64,000 nt of DNA from Filimonas lacunae (GTDB lineage: Bacteria; Bacteroidota; Bacteroidia; Chitinophagales; Chitinophagaceae), in NCBI RefSeq assembly GCF_002355595.1, contig NZ_AP017422.1:372001-436000 (forward strand), in the 5' to 3' direction. Below the pieces are notes generated by a model. The model searched no databases. It had not been told where the DNA came from and saw nothing but the letters and a program-made list of their open reading frames with translations. Positions 43,790 to 53,836 of this stretch are shown in pieces. The stretch's first letter is position 1. Each line of letters starts with the position of its first letter. The position numbers were made by a program, and so were the translations under genes.

Positions 43790-45379
43790 ATGAGAATGCT
43801 TACTATAAAAAAATGTTTTCTGCTAGTAGCTTTAAGCATGAGCGCTGGTATTTCATGTACCAAGCTGGATGAAGAGGTGTATGACAAATTATTGGTAACA
43901 GATGTAAAGTTTACCGCTAAAGATGTGGTGCCTATTATGGCCCCGGCCTATTCTGCTTTTCGTGACATCTTTTTTGGATGGGATGGCGTGTTTGATGCAT
44001 CGGAAGATGTATCTGACCTGGCAGTAACACCCAATCGTATAGGTATAGGATGGGGGGATTATTATATCACCCTGCACCAGCATACCTGGAACTCGGCTAC
44101 CAGTGATGTGGAAGCTATCTGGAGCTATGTATATACGGCTATCTCCACCACTAATAAGGCGATTTACGACCTGGAGCAAATTGAAAACCTCACCGATAAA
44201 CAAAAATATATTAATGAACTAAGGGCTTTGCGTGCCACCTATTATTATATTCTGCTGGATTATTATCGCAATGTGCCTATTGTTACTGATTACGATTTGC
44301 CTGCGGGATTTCTGCCGGAGCAAAGTACAGGACAGCAGGTGTATGATTTTATTATGAAGGAGCTTACGGAGTCGGTGAACGATTTAAGCGAAATTAATGA
44401 TGGAACTACTTATGGCCGTATGACCAAGTGGGCGGCTAAAATGACGCTGGCAAAAATGTATTTGAATTCAGGTGTTTTTATTGGTGTAAACAAGTGGGAT
44501 GAAGCGTTGGCGCAGGTAAATGATATTATCAACAGTGAAAAATTTCAGCTGGCCGATAACTATAAAGATCCTTTCTTGAATGACAATGCCGAATCTGTAG
44601 AAGAGATCTTGTCTATTCCTTACGACGAGGTGAAGGCTGGTGGTAGTTATTATCCTTATAAAACACTGCATCCTGCCAGCCAGGCTACTTTTAAAATGAC
44701 TGGTGCGCCATGGGGCGGTACCGGCATGATTCCGCAGTTTATAAATACTTATGACCCTGCTGATAAAAGGTTAGGTATTTACCTGGGAGGTCCGCAGGTT
44801 GATGCTAATAACAAACCTATTATTGTAGATGGCGCACAGCTGAATTATACCAATTATATGGGATCGGTGAATGCAGCTATGCCTACAGAAGGTTATCGCA
44901 TGGTAAAGTATGAGATAAGAAAAGGGTTGAATGGCAACCAAGGTAACGATGCGCCGTTTTACCGATATACCGATGCGCTGATGATAAAAGCAGAGTGTTT
45001 GTTGAGGAAGGGAGATGCAGATGGCGCGGCTGCCATTGTTACACAAATACGCGGCAGAGACTTTAATGATGCTACCAAAGCTGAGGTAACCGGTGCACAG
45101 TTGGCAGGTGGCAGCACCTATCAATATGGTACTTATGAAAACGGATCTATCACCAGGCTGGAAGGTGGTGCTGATATACAATATGGCCGCTTTTTAGATG
45201 AGCTGGCCTGGGAATTTATAGGCGAAGCGCGCCGCAGGCAGGATTTAATCCGGTTTGGTGTGTTTACTACCAAGTCGTGGTTAAGCCACACGCCACAGGA
45301 TGCGCATGTGAAAATATTCCCGATTCCTTTTTCTGCAAGGAACACGAATAGCAAGCTGCAACAGAACCCAGGCTACTAG
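43790..45379 (+). CDS. SusD/RagB family lipoprotein, partner of the orphan SusC
   Basis: The start at ATG 43790 gives a normal lipoprotein signal (MRMLTIKKCFLLVALSMSAGISC); the longer frame from 43766 would overlap susC. The product is 529 aa. SusD features are ELRALRATYYYILLDYYRNVPIVTDY, ALMIKAECLLRKGD, FLDELAWEFIGEARRRQDLIRFG and VKIFPIPFSARNTNSKLQQNPGY. No degradative enzyme follows, so the ligand cannot be read from context. Confidence 0.94.
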   Translation: MRMLTIKKCFLLVALSMSAGISCTKLDEEVYDKLLVTDVKFTAKDVVPIMAPAYSAFRDIFFGWDGVFDASEDVSDLAVTPNRIGIGWGDYYITLHQHTWNSATSDVEAIWSYVYTAISTTNKAIYDLEQIENLTDKQKYINELRALRATYYYILLDYYRNVPIVTDYDLPAGFLPEQSTGQQVYDFIMKELTESVNDLSEINDGTTYGRMTKWAAKMTLAKMYLNSGVFIGVNKWDEALAQVNDIINSEKFQLADNYKDPFLNDNAESVEEILSIPYDEVKAGGSYYPYKTLHPASQATFKMTGAPWGGTGMIPQFINTYDPADKRLGIYLGGPQVDANNKPIIVDGAQLNYTNYMGSVNAAMPTEGYRMVKYEIRKGLNGNQGNDAPFYRYTDALMIKAECLLRKGDADGAAAIVTQIRGRDFNDATKAEVTGAQLAGGSTYQYGTYENGSITRLEGGADIQYGRFLDELAWEFIGEARRRQDLIRFGVFTTKSWLSHTPQDAHVKIFPIPFSARNTNSKLQQNPGY

Positions 45380-45396
45380 TTAGGTTATTCTATAAA

Positions 45397-45432
45397 GCAA
45401 AGGCCCGAACAGTTTTTTGTCCGGGCCTTTGC
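45397..45432 (+). terminator. terminator after the orphan susD
   Basis: A perfect 11-bp stem (GCAAAGGCCCG with CGGGCCTTTGC) lies 18 nt after the stop. The loop is T-rich. Confidence 0.8.
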
Positions 45433-45561
45433 GTTTACAATTTGTTAATCTTGAGATAATATTAGCCCTTGTAGTTTTGTCATTGGAATGGGTTGCTTGA
45501 CCGATTGAAATGGTACAGAAAGTGCTTTCTTTTAATCCGGTAATTGAAACTAAAATGCACA

Positions 45562-46128
45562 ATGGAAATAGTAGAGGCTGTAAAGAATGGTGACCCCAAC
45601 GCATTTTCCATGGTTTTTGAACAGTTTCATGAAAAAGTGTTTGGCTTTTTTATGAACCGCATGCAAGGCAACAGGGAAGAAGCCAAAGAACTTACACAAC
45701 TTACCTATATTAAATTATGGCAGTCGCGCCATACGCTGTCTTTGTCGTACACAATAGACAGGCAATTGTTTGTGATGGCCAAACATACGCTGGTAGATTA
45801 TATCCGCCGCGAAGCAAGGGCCGAAAAAAGTAAAGACGTAGTAGCCGCCACTTACACGCCCCAACAGGCGGTTACCGAATTCAGTAATTCCTTTTTTGAA
45901 GGCAAAGACTATGTAATAGCCCGCCTGAAACAACTGCCACCTACACGTAAAAAAATATTGCAGCTGAAAATGCTGAATGGTTATTCCAACAAAGAAATAG
46001 CCGGCCTGCTGTCTATTTCGGTAAAAACAGTGGAAGATCATGTAACCAAAGGCCTGCACGAATTAAGAGCTACTACTACACTATCAGTACCCTTTTTGCT
46101 GTTTTTTCTGCTGGACAGCATGCCATAA
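45562..46128 (+). CDS. ECF-type RNA polymerase sigma factor
   Basis: The ATG at 45562 gives 188 aa; a TTG at 45544 is a less likely start. Region 2 is FEQFHEKVFGFFMNRMQGNREEAKELTQLTYIKLWQSR and VMAKHTLVDYIRRE. Region 4 is LPPTRKKILQLKMLNGYSNKEIAGLLSISVKTVEDHVTKGLHEL. A hydrophobic tail (VPFLLFFLLDSMP) is unusual for a soluble sigma and may help anchor it. It lies 90 nt upstream of a FecR-type gene and a SusC/D locus, and probably activates them. Confidence 0.93.
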   Translation: MEIVEAVKNGDPNAFSMVFEQFHEKVFGFFMNRMQGNREEAKELTQLTYIKLWQSRHTLSLSYTIDRQLFVMAKHTLVDYIRREARAEKSKDVVAATYTPQQAVTEFSNSFFEGKDYVIARLKQLPPTRKKILQLKMLNGYSNKEIAGLLSISVKTVEDHVTKGLHELRATTTLSVPFLLFFLLDSMP

Positions 46129-46218
46129 CAGAGGGCTATGTTACCAAATTGTTTCCTGCCGGGGTAATTACAACATACAAGCGTACTATTTATATACCAC
46201 ATTATTCACACAGAGGGA

Positions 46219-47265
46219 ATGGATATATCAGAGGAGGTAATTGAACAGTTTTTTAATAAGTCCTGTACCCAGGAAGAAGCTAATACAGTAGCGGCGTATT
46301 TATTAGATAATCCGCATGTACTGGACAGCTTTATTAAAGACGAAGAGTGGGGCCAGCCGGCACACACGCTGTTAACAGCACAGGAAAGCAGGGACATGCT
46401 GCAGGCTGTTACGGCAAAAACGGTGTCGCCTTATGCACGGGTGCGATGGATAAAAAGAGTTTCGGCGGCTGCGGCTGTTGTTGCGTTCATGGCAGGTGGC
46501 TGGTGGTTGTGGCAGCACAACAAGGAAAGGCCGCTGGCTAAAAACGAAGGCAGCAGAAAGTGGGAGCAGCGGAAGAATATCTATAATAAGATAATGGTGG
46601 TGCACCTGGAAGATAGTTCTGTTGCGCGTTTGCTGCCTGGTGCAGCTATTCGTTTCGAGCGCCTGGATGGAAAAACGGTGAAAGAGGTGTATATGGATGG
46701 GGAGGTGGATTTTCAGGTATATGCCAACCGGTTACGAACATTTACGGTGTATGCTGATAATGTGGCTACCACGGTGTTGGGTACCGAGTTTAGTGTAAAG
46801 GAGGACAGTGTGCAGATTGTAGTGGCCCTGCAATCGGGTAAAGTGGTGGTAAAGCCTATAACGCCTACACCACACTGGCAACAGCCGGTGTACCTGCAAC
46901 CGGGGCAACAGCTGGTGTTTAATAAGCATGCACAGGATGTGGTATTGTCGGGAGGAAGCAGCAATGTGGTAAAAGCCAGGAAGCATGGAACAGAATCTGC
47001 TACCATTGAATTAAATCCTGTAAAAACCAGCAGCAAGGAAATCTATTTCCAGAACGAAGAATTACCCCAGGTGTTTAACCAGCTGGAGCAACAATATAAA
47101 GTGAATATTGAATATAATAATGCAGATGTGAGCAATGTCTATTTCATTGGACGATTTGATAAAACGGACTCTATAGAAGCAATATTAAATTGTATAGCCC
47201 TTTTGAAAAAGCTGCAGATTCAACATCAGGGAGATACCTATATCATTACCAGGAAAGAAGGATAA
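46219..47265 (+). CDS. FecR family anti-sigma factor with DUF4974 domain
   Basis: The 348-aa protein has an N-terminal cytoplasmic sigma-binding part (about 1-75), one membrane helix (AAAVVAFMAGGWWLW, about 82-97) and the FecR domain (VHLEDSSVARLLPGAAIRFER, VYMDGEVDFQVYANRLRTFTVYADNVATTVLGTEFSV). The C-terminal DUF4974 domain is YFQNEELPQVFNQLEQQYKVNIEYNNADV to the end. Its partner sigma is directly upstream. The neighbouring SusC has no STN domain, so how the signal reaches this FecR is unclear. Confidence 0.93.
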   Translation: MDISEEVIEQFFNKSCTQEEANTVAAYLLDNPHVLDSFIKDEEWGQPAHTLLTAQESRDMLQAVTAKTVSPYARVRWIKRVSAAAAVVAFMAGGWWLWQHNKERPLAKNEGSRKWEQRKNIYNKIMVVHLEDSSVARLLPGAAIRFERLDGKTVKEVYMDGEVDFQVYANRLRTFTVYADNVATTVLGTEFSVKEDSVQIVVALQSGKVVVKPITPTPHWQQPVYLQPGQQLVFNKHAQDVVLSGGSSNVVKARKHGTESATIELNPVKTSSKEIYFQNEELPQVFNQLEQQYKVNIEYNNADVSNVYFIGRFDKTDSIEAILNCIALLKKLQIQHQGDTYIITRKEG

Positions 47266-47349
47266 ACACAAGTTATTTCAGGATTTTAAAAAACGCCCCT
47301 CAAAAGGCGAAGGGCCTTGTATTGCCCGGACTATATAATGCACAACAAA

Positions 47350-50300
47350 ATGAAAAGAAGTCTACTTCAACGTCAGCTGATGCTGTGGCTGGCGGTTATC
47401 ATCTCACTGCCGGCAGCCATTGCCCAGCAAAGCAGCAATGTTTCGGGTGTGGTGCGTAACGAAAAGGGCGATCCCTTACCAGGCGCAGCCATCGTAGTAA
47501 AAAATGCAAAAACCAATTTTATTGCTAATGCGCTCAGTGATAGCATGGGAGTATTCAATTTTAAAAAACTACCATCCGGCGGACCTTATTCATTCAGTGT
47601 TTCGGCCGTAGGTTACGAACAACAATCGCTGGGCGGTTATCAGTTAAAGCCCGATGCATCGGTGTTATTAACTTTAAAGCTGAACAGCCAGGCCAGTAAC
47701 CTTACCGACGTAGTGGTGGTAGGTTATGGTACACAGCGCAAAGAAAACCTGACCAGCGCAGTAGCGCAGGTAAAAGGAGAGGTGTTTGAAAATCGCGCTG
47801 TGCCTAACGTTAGCCAGGGTTTACAGGGCCTTATCCCTAACCTGAACCTGATAATGGGAGATGGTAAGCCTGTGCAGTCGCCTGTTTTTAACATACGTGG
47901 TACCACTTCTATTGGACAAGGTGGTAACGCGCTGGTGTTAATTGATGGCGTACAGGGCGATCCTGCTTTGTTAAACCCTAACGACATTGCTTCTGTATCG
48001 GTGTTAAAAGATGCGTCTTCTGCCTCTATCTATGGTGCAAGAGCAGCTTTTGGTGTGGTGTTGATTACCACTAAAACGCCTGGTAAAGAAAAAGTGTCTG
48101 TAACCTACAATTCTAACTACGCCAGCAAGTCGCCTACCGTAGTGCCGGATATTGTTTCTAATGGTTACCAATATGCTAAAAGCTTCAGCGATGCTTGGAG
48201 TGGCTGGAACGACTATTCACAAACTGCGCAGAACGTAAACAAAACACAAACCTTTTCTGCTGCTTATCTGGAAGAATATAAGCGCAGAAATGAAGATCCT
48301 TCTTTACCTAAAGTAGAAGTAGGCGCTAATGGCAACTATGTATATTATGGTAATACCAACTGGTTTGACCTGTTGTATAAAAAGAACCTGGGCGCAATAG
48401 ATCAAAGTTTGTCTGTTTCGGGTAACAGTGGTAAAGCCAGCTTTTATATCACTGGCCGTTATAACAGCCAGGATGGTTTATTCCGCTACAATAGCGACAA
48501 GTACCATATGTATAACCTAACGGCCAAAGGAACTGTACAGGTTACTGACTGGTTACAGGTATATAACACCATGCAGTTCAACAGCCGTTTTTATCATAAC
48601 CCGCTGAACGTGGGTGAAGGTGGTAGCATCTGGGCTAACATGGGCGCGGAAGCACACCCTTCTTCTATGTTGTTTAACCCGGATGGTACCTTAACTTTCT
48701 CTGCGGCTTACACCGTTGGTGATTTTGTGTATGGCAGAAATGGTATTGATATGACCGACCAGGTAATTCGTAATACAGCTGGCTTTGTAGCCAAAGTGTT
48801 GAAAAATAACCTGCGTATTAAAGGTGACATCACTTTTCAAAATACCAGCGCCAACAGTTCCCAGGTGCGTGTTCCTGTTCCCTACAGTGTAACGCCTGGT
48901 GTTATTGCGTATGTGGGTACCGGTTATAACGATATTACTGTAGCACGTAAGCAAACCAACTACCTGGCTTCGAACATCTATGGTGAGTATGAAAAAACAT
49001 TTAACCGTGCGCATTACTTCAAAGCATTATTAGGTTATAACTACGAACAGAGTACTTACAATAACTATTCTACTACCAGAAATGGTTTAATCTATAACCC
49101 TATTTCTGACTTAAACCTGGCTTTAGGGCAGAGCATTTCCACTGCCGGTGGTTATGACAAATGGGCTATCCTGGGTGGTTTCTTCCGTTTTAACTATGCC
49201 TTTAACGACAGGTATTTGCTGGAAGTGAATGGCCGTTACGATGGTTCTTCTAAATTTCCGGCCAGTCAGCGTTATGGCTTTTTTCCATCTGCTTCTGCAG
49301 GATGGCGCGTATCTAAAGAAAATTTCTGGCACGTAAACCCTAAAGTGGTGTCTGATGTAAAAATCAGGGGTTCTTATGGTTCTTTGGGTAACGGCAGCAT
49401 TGATTCATATACTTACCAGGATAAATTTGCTATTGCACAATCGGGTCGTGTGTTAAATGGTGTGTTGCCACAAACCACTTCTTCTCCGGTAGTGTTGCCT
49501 GATGGCCTTACCTGGGAAACGGCTACAACTGCCGATTTAGGTTTAGATGTGGCTTTTCTCAATAACCGCTTAACTTTTACCGGTGATTTATACGAGCGTA
49601 AAACTAAAAACATGTTCACCGTAGGTAAGCAATTACCTGCTGTGTTTGGTGCTACGCAACCAAAGGGTAACTATGCCGACTTAACTACTAAAGGTTGGGA
49701 AGTGGCTATTTCGTGGAAAGATGAGTTTAAGATTGCCGATAAGCCATTCCATTACAACGTAAGTGTTTGGATGAGCGATTACTCTGCTACTGTTGATAAA
49801 TACAATAACACTACCGGATCGCTGGCCAGCGGTAACTACTATGCCGGTATGAAAATGGGTGAAATATGGGGTTATGTGAACGATGGCTTCTTTACTGATA
49901 AAGACGACCTGGCAGCTGCTAAAAAATCTCAAACCCTGTTTAAGCCTTCTAACGGTGGTAACTGGTTACCTGGTGACCTGAAGTTTAAAGATCTGGATGG
50001 TAACGGTGTTATTAACAATGGTGATAACACTATTTATAAGCCGGGCGACAGACGCATAGTAGGAAACTCTACTCCACGTTATACCTATGGCGCTAATTTC
50101 AGCGGTGATTATAACAACTTTTTCTTCAGCCTGTTTTTTCAGGGTGTAGGCAAGCAGGATTGGTGGCCTGGTTCAGAAGCGGCTATCTTCTGGGGTCAAT
50201 ATAACAGACCTTATCAATACCTGTTTCAATCGCAGGTGGGTAACATGTGGAGCGAAAGCAACCCGAACGCTTATTTCCCACGTTTAAGAGGTTATGTAGC

Positions 50301-50619
50301 ACAAAATAGTTCTGGTGAGCTGGTAAACGCACAGAGCAAATACATTCAAAACGTTCGTTACCTGCGTCTGAAAAATGTACAAATTGGATACAACCTTCCC
50401 AAAGGTTTAATTGCCAAAGCGCATCTGAATGCTGCAAGGGTATATGTATCGGGCGAAAACCTGTTTACCGTGTCTCCGCTGTACAAGCATACCAAAGCAA
50501 TGGATGTAGAAGGTATTGGTGCTTCCGATGCTATCCTTACCGGTACTTCTAACAGTGGTAATGGTAACAACTATCCTATTTTAAAGAGCTATTCAGTAGG
50601 CTTGTCTGTTACTTTTTAA
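47350..50619 (+). CDS. SusC/RagA-type TonB-dependent receptor without STN domain
   Basis: The product is about 1089 aa from the ATG at 47350, which gives the signal peptide MKRSLLQRQLMLWLAVIISL ending AIAQQ; ATG 47338 is an alternative. A carboxypeptidase-regulatory-like domain (VSGVVRNEKGDPLPGAAIVVKN) leads into the plug (DVVVVGYGTQRKENLTSAV, IRGTTSIGQGGNALVLIDGV, VLKDASSASIYGARAAFGVVLITTK). The barrel ends VGLSVTF. It belongs to the locus with the upstream sigma/FecR pair and the downstream SusD and phosphodiesterase. Confidence 0.95.
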   Translation: MKRSLLQRQLMLWLAVIISLPAAIAQQSSNVSGVVRNEKGDPLPGAAIVVKNAKTNFIANALSDSMGVFNFKKLPSGGPYSFSVSAVGYEQQSLGGYQLKPDASVLLTLKLNSQASNLTDVVVVGYGTQRKENLTSAVAQVKGEVFENRAVPNVSQGLQGLIPNLNLIMGDGKPVQSPVFNIRGTTSIGQGGNALVLIDGVQGDPALLNPNDIASVSVLKDASSASIYGARAAFGVVLITTKTPGKEKVSVTYNSNYASKSPTVVPDIVSNGYQYAKSFSDAWSGWNDYSQTAQNVNKTQTFSAAYLEEYKRRNEDPSLPKVEVGANGNYVYYGNTNWFDLLYKKNLGAIDQSLSVSGNSGKASFYITGRYNSQDGLFRYNSDKYHMYNLTAKGTVQVTDWLQVYNTMQFNSRFYHNPLNVGEGGSIWANMGAEAHPSSMLFNPDGTLTFSAAYTVGDFVYGRNGIDMTDQVIRNTAGFVAKVLKNNLRIKGDITFQNTSANSSQVRVPVPYSVTPGVIAYVGTGYNDITVARKQTNYLASNIYGEYEKTFNRAHYFKALLGYNYEQSTYNNYSTTRNGLIYNPISDLNLALGQSISTAGGYDKWAILGGFFRFNYAFNDRYLLEVNGRYDGSSKFPASQRYGFFPSASAGWRVSKENFWHVNPKVVSDVKIRGSYGSLGNGSIDSYTYQDKFAIAQSGRVLNGVLPQTTSSPVVLPDGLTWETATTADLGLDVAFLNNRLTFTGDLYERKTKNMFTVGKQLPAVFGATQPKGNYADLTTKGWEVAISWKDEFKIADKPFHYNVSVWMSDYSATVDKYNNTTGSLASGNYYAGMKMGEIWGYVNDGFFTDKDDLAAAKKSQTLFKPSNGGNWLPGDLKFKDLDGNGVINNGDNTIYKPGDRRIVGNSTPRYTYGANFSGDYNNFFFSLFFQGVGKQDWWPGSEAAIFWGQYNRPYQYLFQSQVGNMWSESNPNAYFPRLRGYVAQNSSGELVNAQSKYIQNVRYLRLKNVQIGYNLPKGLIAKAHLNAARVYVSGENLFTVSPLYKHTKAMDVEGIGASDAILTGTSNSGNGNNYPILKSYSVGLSVTF

Positions 50620-50647
50620 TGTATAACAAAACAGTAAAAAATAATTT

Positions 50648-52423
50648 ATGCGAATTCATATAAAACAGTCATTGATATTGTTTTGTGCTGTGTTGATGCT
50701 GGCATCGTGTACTAAAAACCTGGAGCAAACTCCGGTAAGTACAGCCGATAAAAATGCCGTGTTTAGCAGTGAAGACGGGTTGAAGTTATATACTTACTCC
50801 TTTTACAATATTTTACCTGATATCAACACTCCGTTCAGAACAGACTGTAACCTGAGTGATTATGGGGCTATCAACGCAGTACCTACTTATATAGGGCAAA
50901 ATACGTTTAACTCACGTTTAAGCACTGGCTGGACCTGGACCGACCTGCGTAATATTAACTACTTTATCGTTAATTGCAACAATCCGGGTGTGCAGCAAAC
51001 CATAAGGGAAAACTATATTGGCCTGGCCCGTTTTTTTCGTGCCTATTTCTACTTTGAAAAAGTAAAGCGTTTTGGTGATGTGCCCTGGTACAACACGCCG
51101 CTGAATGCAGATGATACTGCTGCTTTATACAAAGGCCGCGATTCACGCACCCTGATTATGGATTCAGTGGTGGCCGACCTGGATTATGCGGCTGACCATA
51201 TCACGCTTACCGATGATGCTACCCGCAGTTTAATTACCAAGTGGGTAGTGTTGGGCTTTAAATCACGTGTGTGTTTGTTTGAAGGCACTTTCCGTAAATA
51301 CCAAACCAGTTATAACCTGCAGTCTACTGCCGACGCATTTTTGCAAAAGGCGGCTGATGCGGCCCAACTGGTAATGGCCAGCGGCAAGTTTTCGCTCAAT
51401 ACCAGCGGTGGCAACCTGGCTTACCGTAACCTGTTTATCAGCTCGGGCCCGGTAACCAGCGAAATAATGCTGGCCGATGTAACCAGCACTTCACTGGCTA
51501 AGTATAACGATGCCAACTGGTATTTTACCAGCGCCACCTACGGTGTGCGTTTTAACTTTACCCGCACCTTTATTAATACTTATCTAAAGCTGGACGGTAC
51601 GCCGTTCACTGGCGATGAAGCGTATAAAACCACTCCTTTTGTGGAGGAAGTAAAGAACAGGGATCTGCGTTTGCAGCAAACCATCAGAACCGGAAACTAT
51701 AAGCGTATCAGCAGTGGTAAAGAAATTGCCGGTCCTCCGGTGTTCTCTTACACCTATACTGGTTACCAGCCTATTAAATGGTGCCTGGATGATATGTACT
51801 ATGATGGCGGTTCGTTAAACACCAACTCAGTAAGCTTAATGCGTTATGCGGAGATGTTACTGAACTATGCCGAAGCAAAAGCAGAATTGGGTACTTTAAC
51901 CAGTGACGACTGGAAGGCTACTATTGGCGCATTACGTTCAAGAGCGGGTATCACCGGTGGTTTAACTTCTTTGCCTAACACGGTAGATACTTACCTGCAG
52001 AGTAACTACTTTAAAGATATCTCTGATCCGGTGATACTGGAAGTGAGAAGGGAACGTGGTATTGAGTTAACGCTGGAAGGTTTCCGTTTTGCAGATTTAA
52101 CCAGGTGGAAGCATGGCGAATTACTGTTACAGCCATGGAATGGTATGTATGTGCCTTCGCTGGACACGCCTATGGACTTAAACGGTGATGGTGTAATGGA
52201 CGCGTATTTTTACACCACCTCCACTGTTCCCGACCAGTACAAAAGTATTGCTGTGAATGTAGCAGCCGATCCGCAGCGTTTAACCAATGGTACTTCCGGC
52301 GAAATATTGTGGTTGAATAACATCGCGCGCGAATGGTTTGATTATAAATACCTGAACCCGATTCCGTATTCAGATTTGCAATTGAACCCGCGTTTAGGAC
52401 AAAACACCGGCTGGGTTGACTAA
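50648..52423 (+). CDS. SusD/RagB family lipoprotein
   Basis: The 591-aa protein has a lipobox (CAVLMLASCTKN). SusD features are FFRAYFYFEKVKRFGDVPWYNTPL, SLMRYAEMLLNYAEAKAELG and the C-terminal LEVRRERGIELTLEGFRFADLTRWK followed by LNPIPYSDLQLNPRLGQNTGW. It is longer than the average SusD, with an insertion before the C-terminal motif (MDLNGDGVMDAYFY). It lies 28 nt after susC and 16 nt before the phosphodiesterase gene, so the three are one operon. Confidence 0.94.
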   Translation: MRIHIKQSLILFCAVLMLASCTKNLEQTPVSTADKNAVFSSEDGLKLYTYSFYNILPDINTPFRTDCNLSDYGAINAVPTYIGQNTFNSRLSTGWTWTDLRNINYFIVNCNNPGVQQTIRENYIGLARFFRAYFYFEKVKRFGDVPWYNTPLNADDTAALYKGRDSRTLIMDSVVADLDYAADHITLTDDATRSLITKWVVLGFKSRVCLFEGTFRKYQTSYNLQSTADAFLQKAADAAQLVMASGKFSLNTSGGNLAYRNLFISSGPVTSEIMLADVTSTSLAKYNDANWYFTSATYGVRFNFTRTFINTYLKLDGTPFTGDEAYKTTPFVEEVKNRDLRLQQTIRTGNYKRISSGKEIAGPPVFSYTYTGYQPIKWCLDDMYYDGGSLNTNSVSLMRYAEMLLNYAEAKAELGTLTSDDWKATIGALRSRAGITGGLTSLPNTVDTYLQSNYFKDISDPVILEVRRERGIELTLEGFRFADLTRWKHGELLLQPWNGMYVPSLDTPMDLNGDGVMDAYFYTTSTVPDQYKSIAVNVAADPQRLTNGTSGEILWLNNIAREWFDYKYLNPIPYSDLQLNPRLGQNTGWVD

Positions 52424-52439
52424 TCATTTATAAATAAGT

Positions 52440-53738
52440 GTGATGAAAAAGAATGTATTAACAGCGCTGGCTTTATTACTGGGATGCGGTGCTTTTGCAC
52501 AGTCCCGTATTAAGCACGTGGTATTGATAACCGTAGATGGCTTTCGACCGGATTTTTACCAGCAAGCCAAGTGGGAAGCGCCTAACCTGAAACAACTGGT
52601 GAAGGAAGGCGTGCAGGCCAATGGAGTAAACAGTGTGTTTCCTTCTATGACCTATCCTTCGCACACAGCCATTGTAACGGGTGTGCAGCCCATTACACAC
52701 GGTATTTATTATAACGACCGTTTTGATCCTACGGGCAAAGGCAGCGTAGGTAACTACTGGCAAGACTCTTCTATTCATGTGCCCACTTTATGGAGTGTGC
52801 TGCATGGCAAGGGAATGAAAGTAGCTTCTTTATATTGGCCTGTTTCGGCAGGTGCGCCAGTGGATTATAATATACCTGACATTGGCGGCAGGGGCGTTGC
52901 TGTACGTGATGAAAACTCCATACCTGTGAATTTTGCGCAGGAAATGCATCAAACCCTGGCCGGTAAAGGTCATAGTGGTGATGTACATACTGCTGATATT
53001 GCGGCTTACCTGATTGAGAAGGAAGCACCTGCTTTAATTACCATGCACCTGTTTGCGGTGGATCATGCCGAGCATGTAACCGGTAGAGAAGGAGAAATGG
53101 TACACGAAGCTATTGCAGAAGCGGATGAAGCGGTAGGCATAGTAAAAGCAGCCCTGCAAAAAAAGGGGATATGGGATAGCACGCTGTTGATTGTAACTGG
53201 CGATCATGGTTTTGTAGATGTACACACTACGTTTAACCCTAACAACTGTTTGCAACAGGCGGGCCTGTTGAACAACAGGGAAAAGGGCGACTGGAAAGCA
53301 CAGTTTAATTATTCCGGTGGTTCGGCCTGGTTATACTTAAAAGATGCCAATGATAAGGCCAGCCTGGCTGCTGCTACCAAAGCACTGAAGGCTTTGCCTG
53401 ATAGTGTGCAGCGTTATTTTCGCATCATTGACCGTAAGCAACTGGATAAAATAGGTGCTAACCCGCAGGTGGTGCTGGCTTTAACGGCCGAGAATAATGC
53501 AGCCTTTGGCGGCAAGCCCGAAGAGCCCGCTGTTGCCAGCGGTAAAGGCGGTACGCATGGTTATTTCCCCGATTTTCATAATATACAAACAGGTTTTATT
53601 GCGGTAGGTAGCGGCATTAAAAAAGGCGCTACTGTGCAGGAGTTTAACCTGCGCGATATAGCCCCCATTGTAGCCAAAGCTTTAGGAATTTCCTTTCCTA
53701 CGGCACAGGGCAAAGTGCCCGCTGGCATATTTGAGTAG
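52440..53738 (+). CDS. ectonucleotide pyrophosphatase/phosphodiesterase-like enzyme
   Basis: The 432-aa secreted enzyme has a signal peptide ending GAFAQ. Alkaline phosphatase superfamily, type I phosphodiesterase branch: VVLITVDGFRPDFY (metal Asp), SVFPSMTYPSHTAIVTG (nucleophile Thr in the MTYPSHT motif), MHLFAVDHAEHVTG (metal Asp/His), LIVTGDHGFVDVHTT and KGGTHGYFPDF (metal His). It hydrolyses phosphodiesters or pyrophosphates of nucleotides or lipid headgroups at the periplasm or surface. It is the last gene of the sigma/FecR/SusC/SusD locus, with a terminator just after it. Confidence 0.93.
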   Translation: MMKKNVLTALALLLGCGAFAQSRIKHVVLITVDGFRPDFYQQAKWEAPNLKQLVKEGVQANGVNSVFPSMTYPSHTAIVTGVQPITHGIYYNDRFDPTGKGSVGNYWQDSSIHVPTLWSVLHGKGMKVASLYWPVSAGAPVDYNIPDIGGRGVAVRDENSIPVNFAQEMHQTLAGKGHSGDVHTADIAAYLIEKEAPALITMHLFAVDHAEHVTGREGEMVHEAIAEADEAVGIVKAALQKKGIWDSTLLIVTGDHGFVDVHTTFNPNNCLQQAGLLNNREKGDWKAQFNYSGGSAWLYLKDANDKASLAAATKALKALPDSVQRYFRIIDRKQLDKIGANPQVVLALTAENNAAFGGKPEEPAVASGKGGTHGYFPDFHNIQTGFIAVGSGIKKGATVQEFNLRDIAPIVAKALGISFPTAQGKVPAGIFE

Positions 53739-53763
53739 TAATTATGTGTCACTGTTAATGTTT

Positions 53764-53791
53764 AGGCCAACCATTCCTGGTTGGCCTTTTT
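53764..53791 (+). terminator. intrinsic terminator of the third SusC/D locus
   Basis: A perfect 10-bp stem (AGGCCAACCA with TGGTTGGCCT) with a TTCC loop is followed by TTTT and G, 25 nt after the stop. Confidence 0.9.
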
Positions 53792-53836
53792 GTTGTGTTT
53801 GCAGTATATCAATAGCTTTGTGTGAAACCGGGAAAT

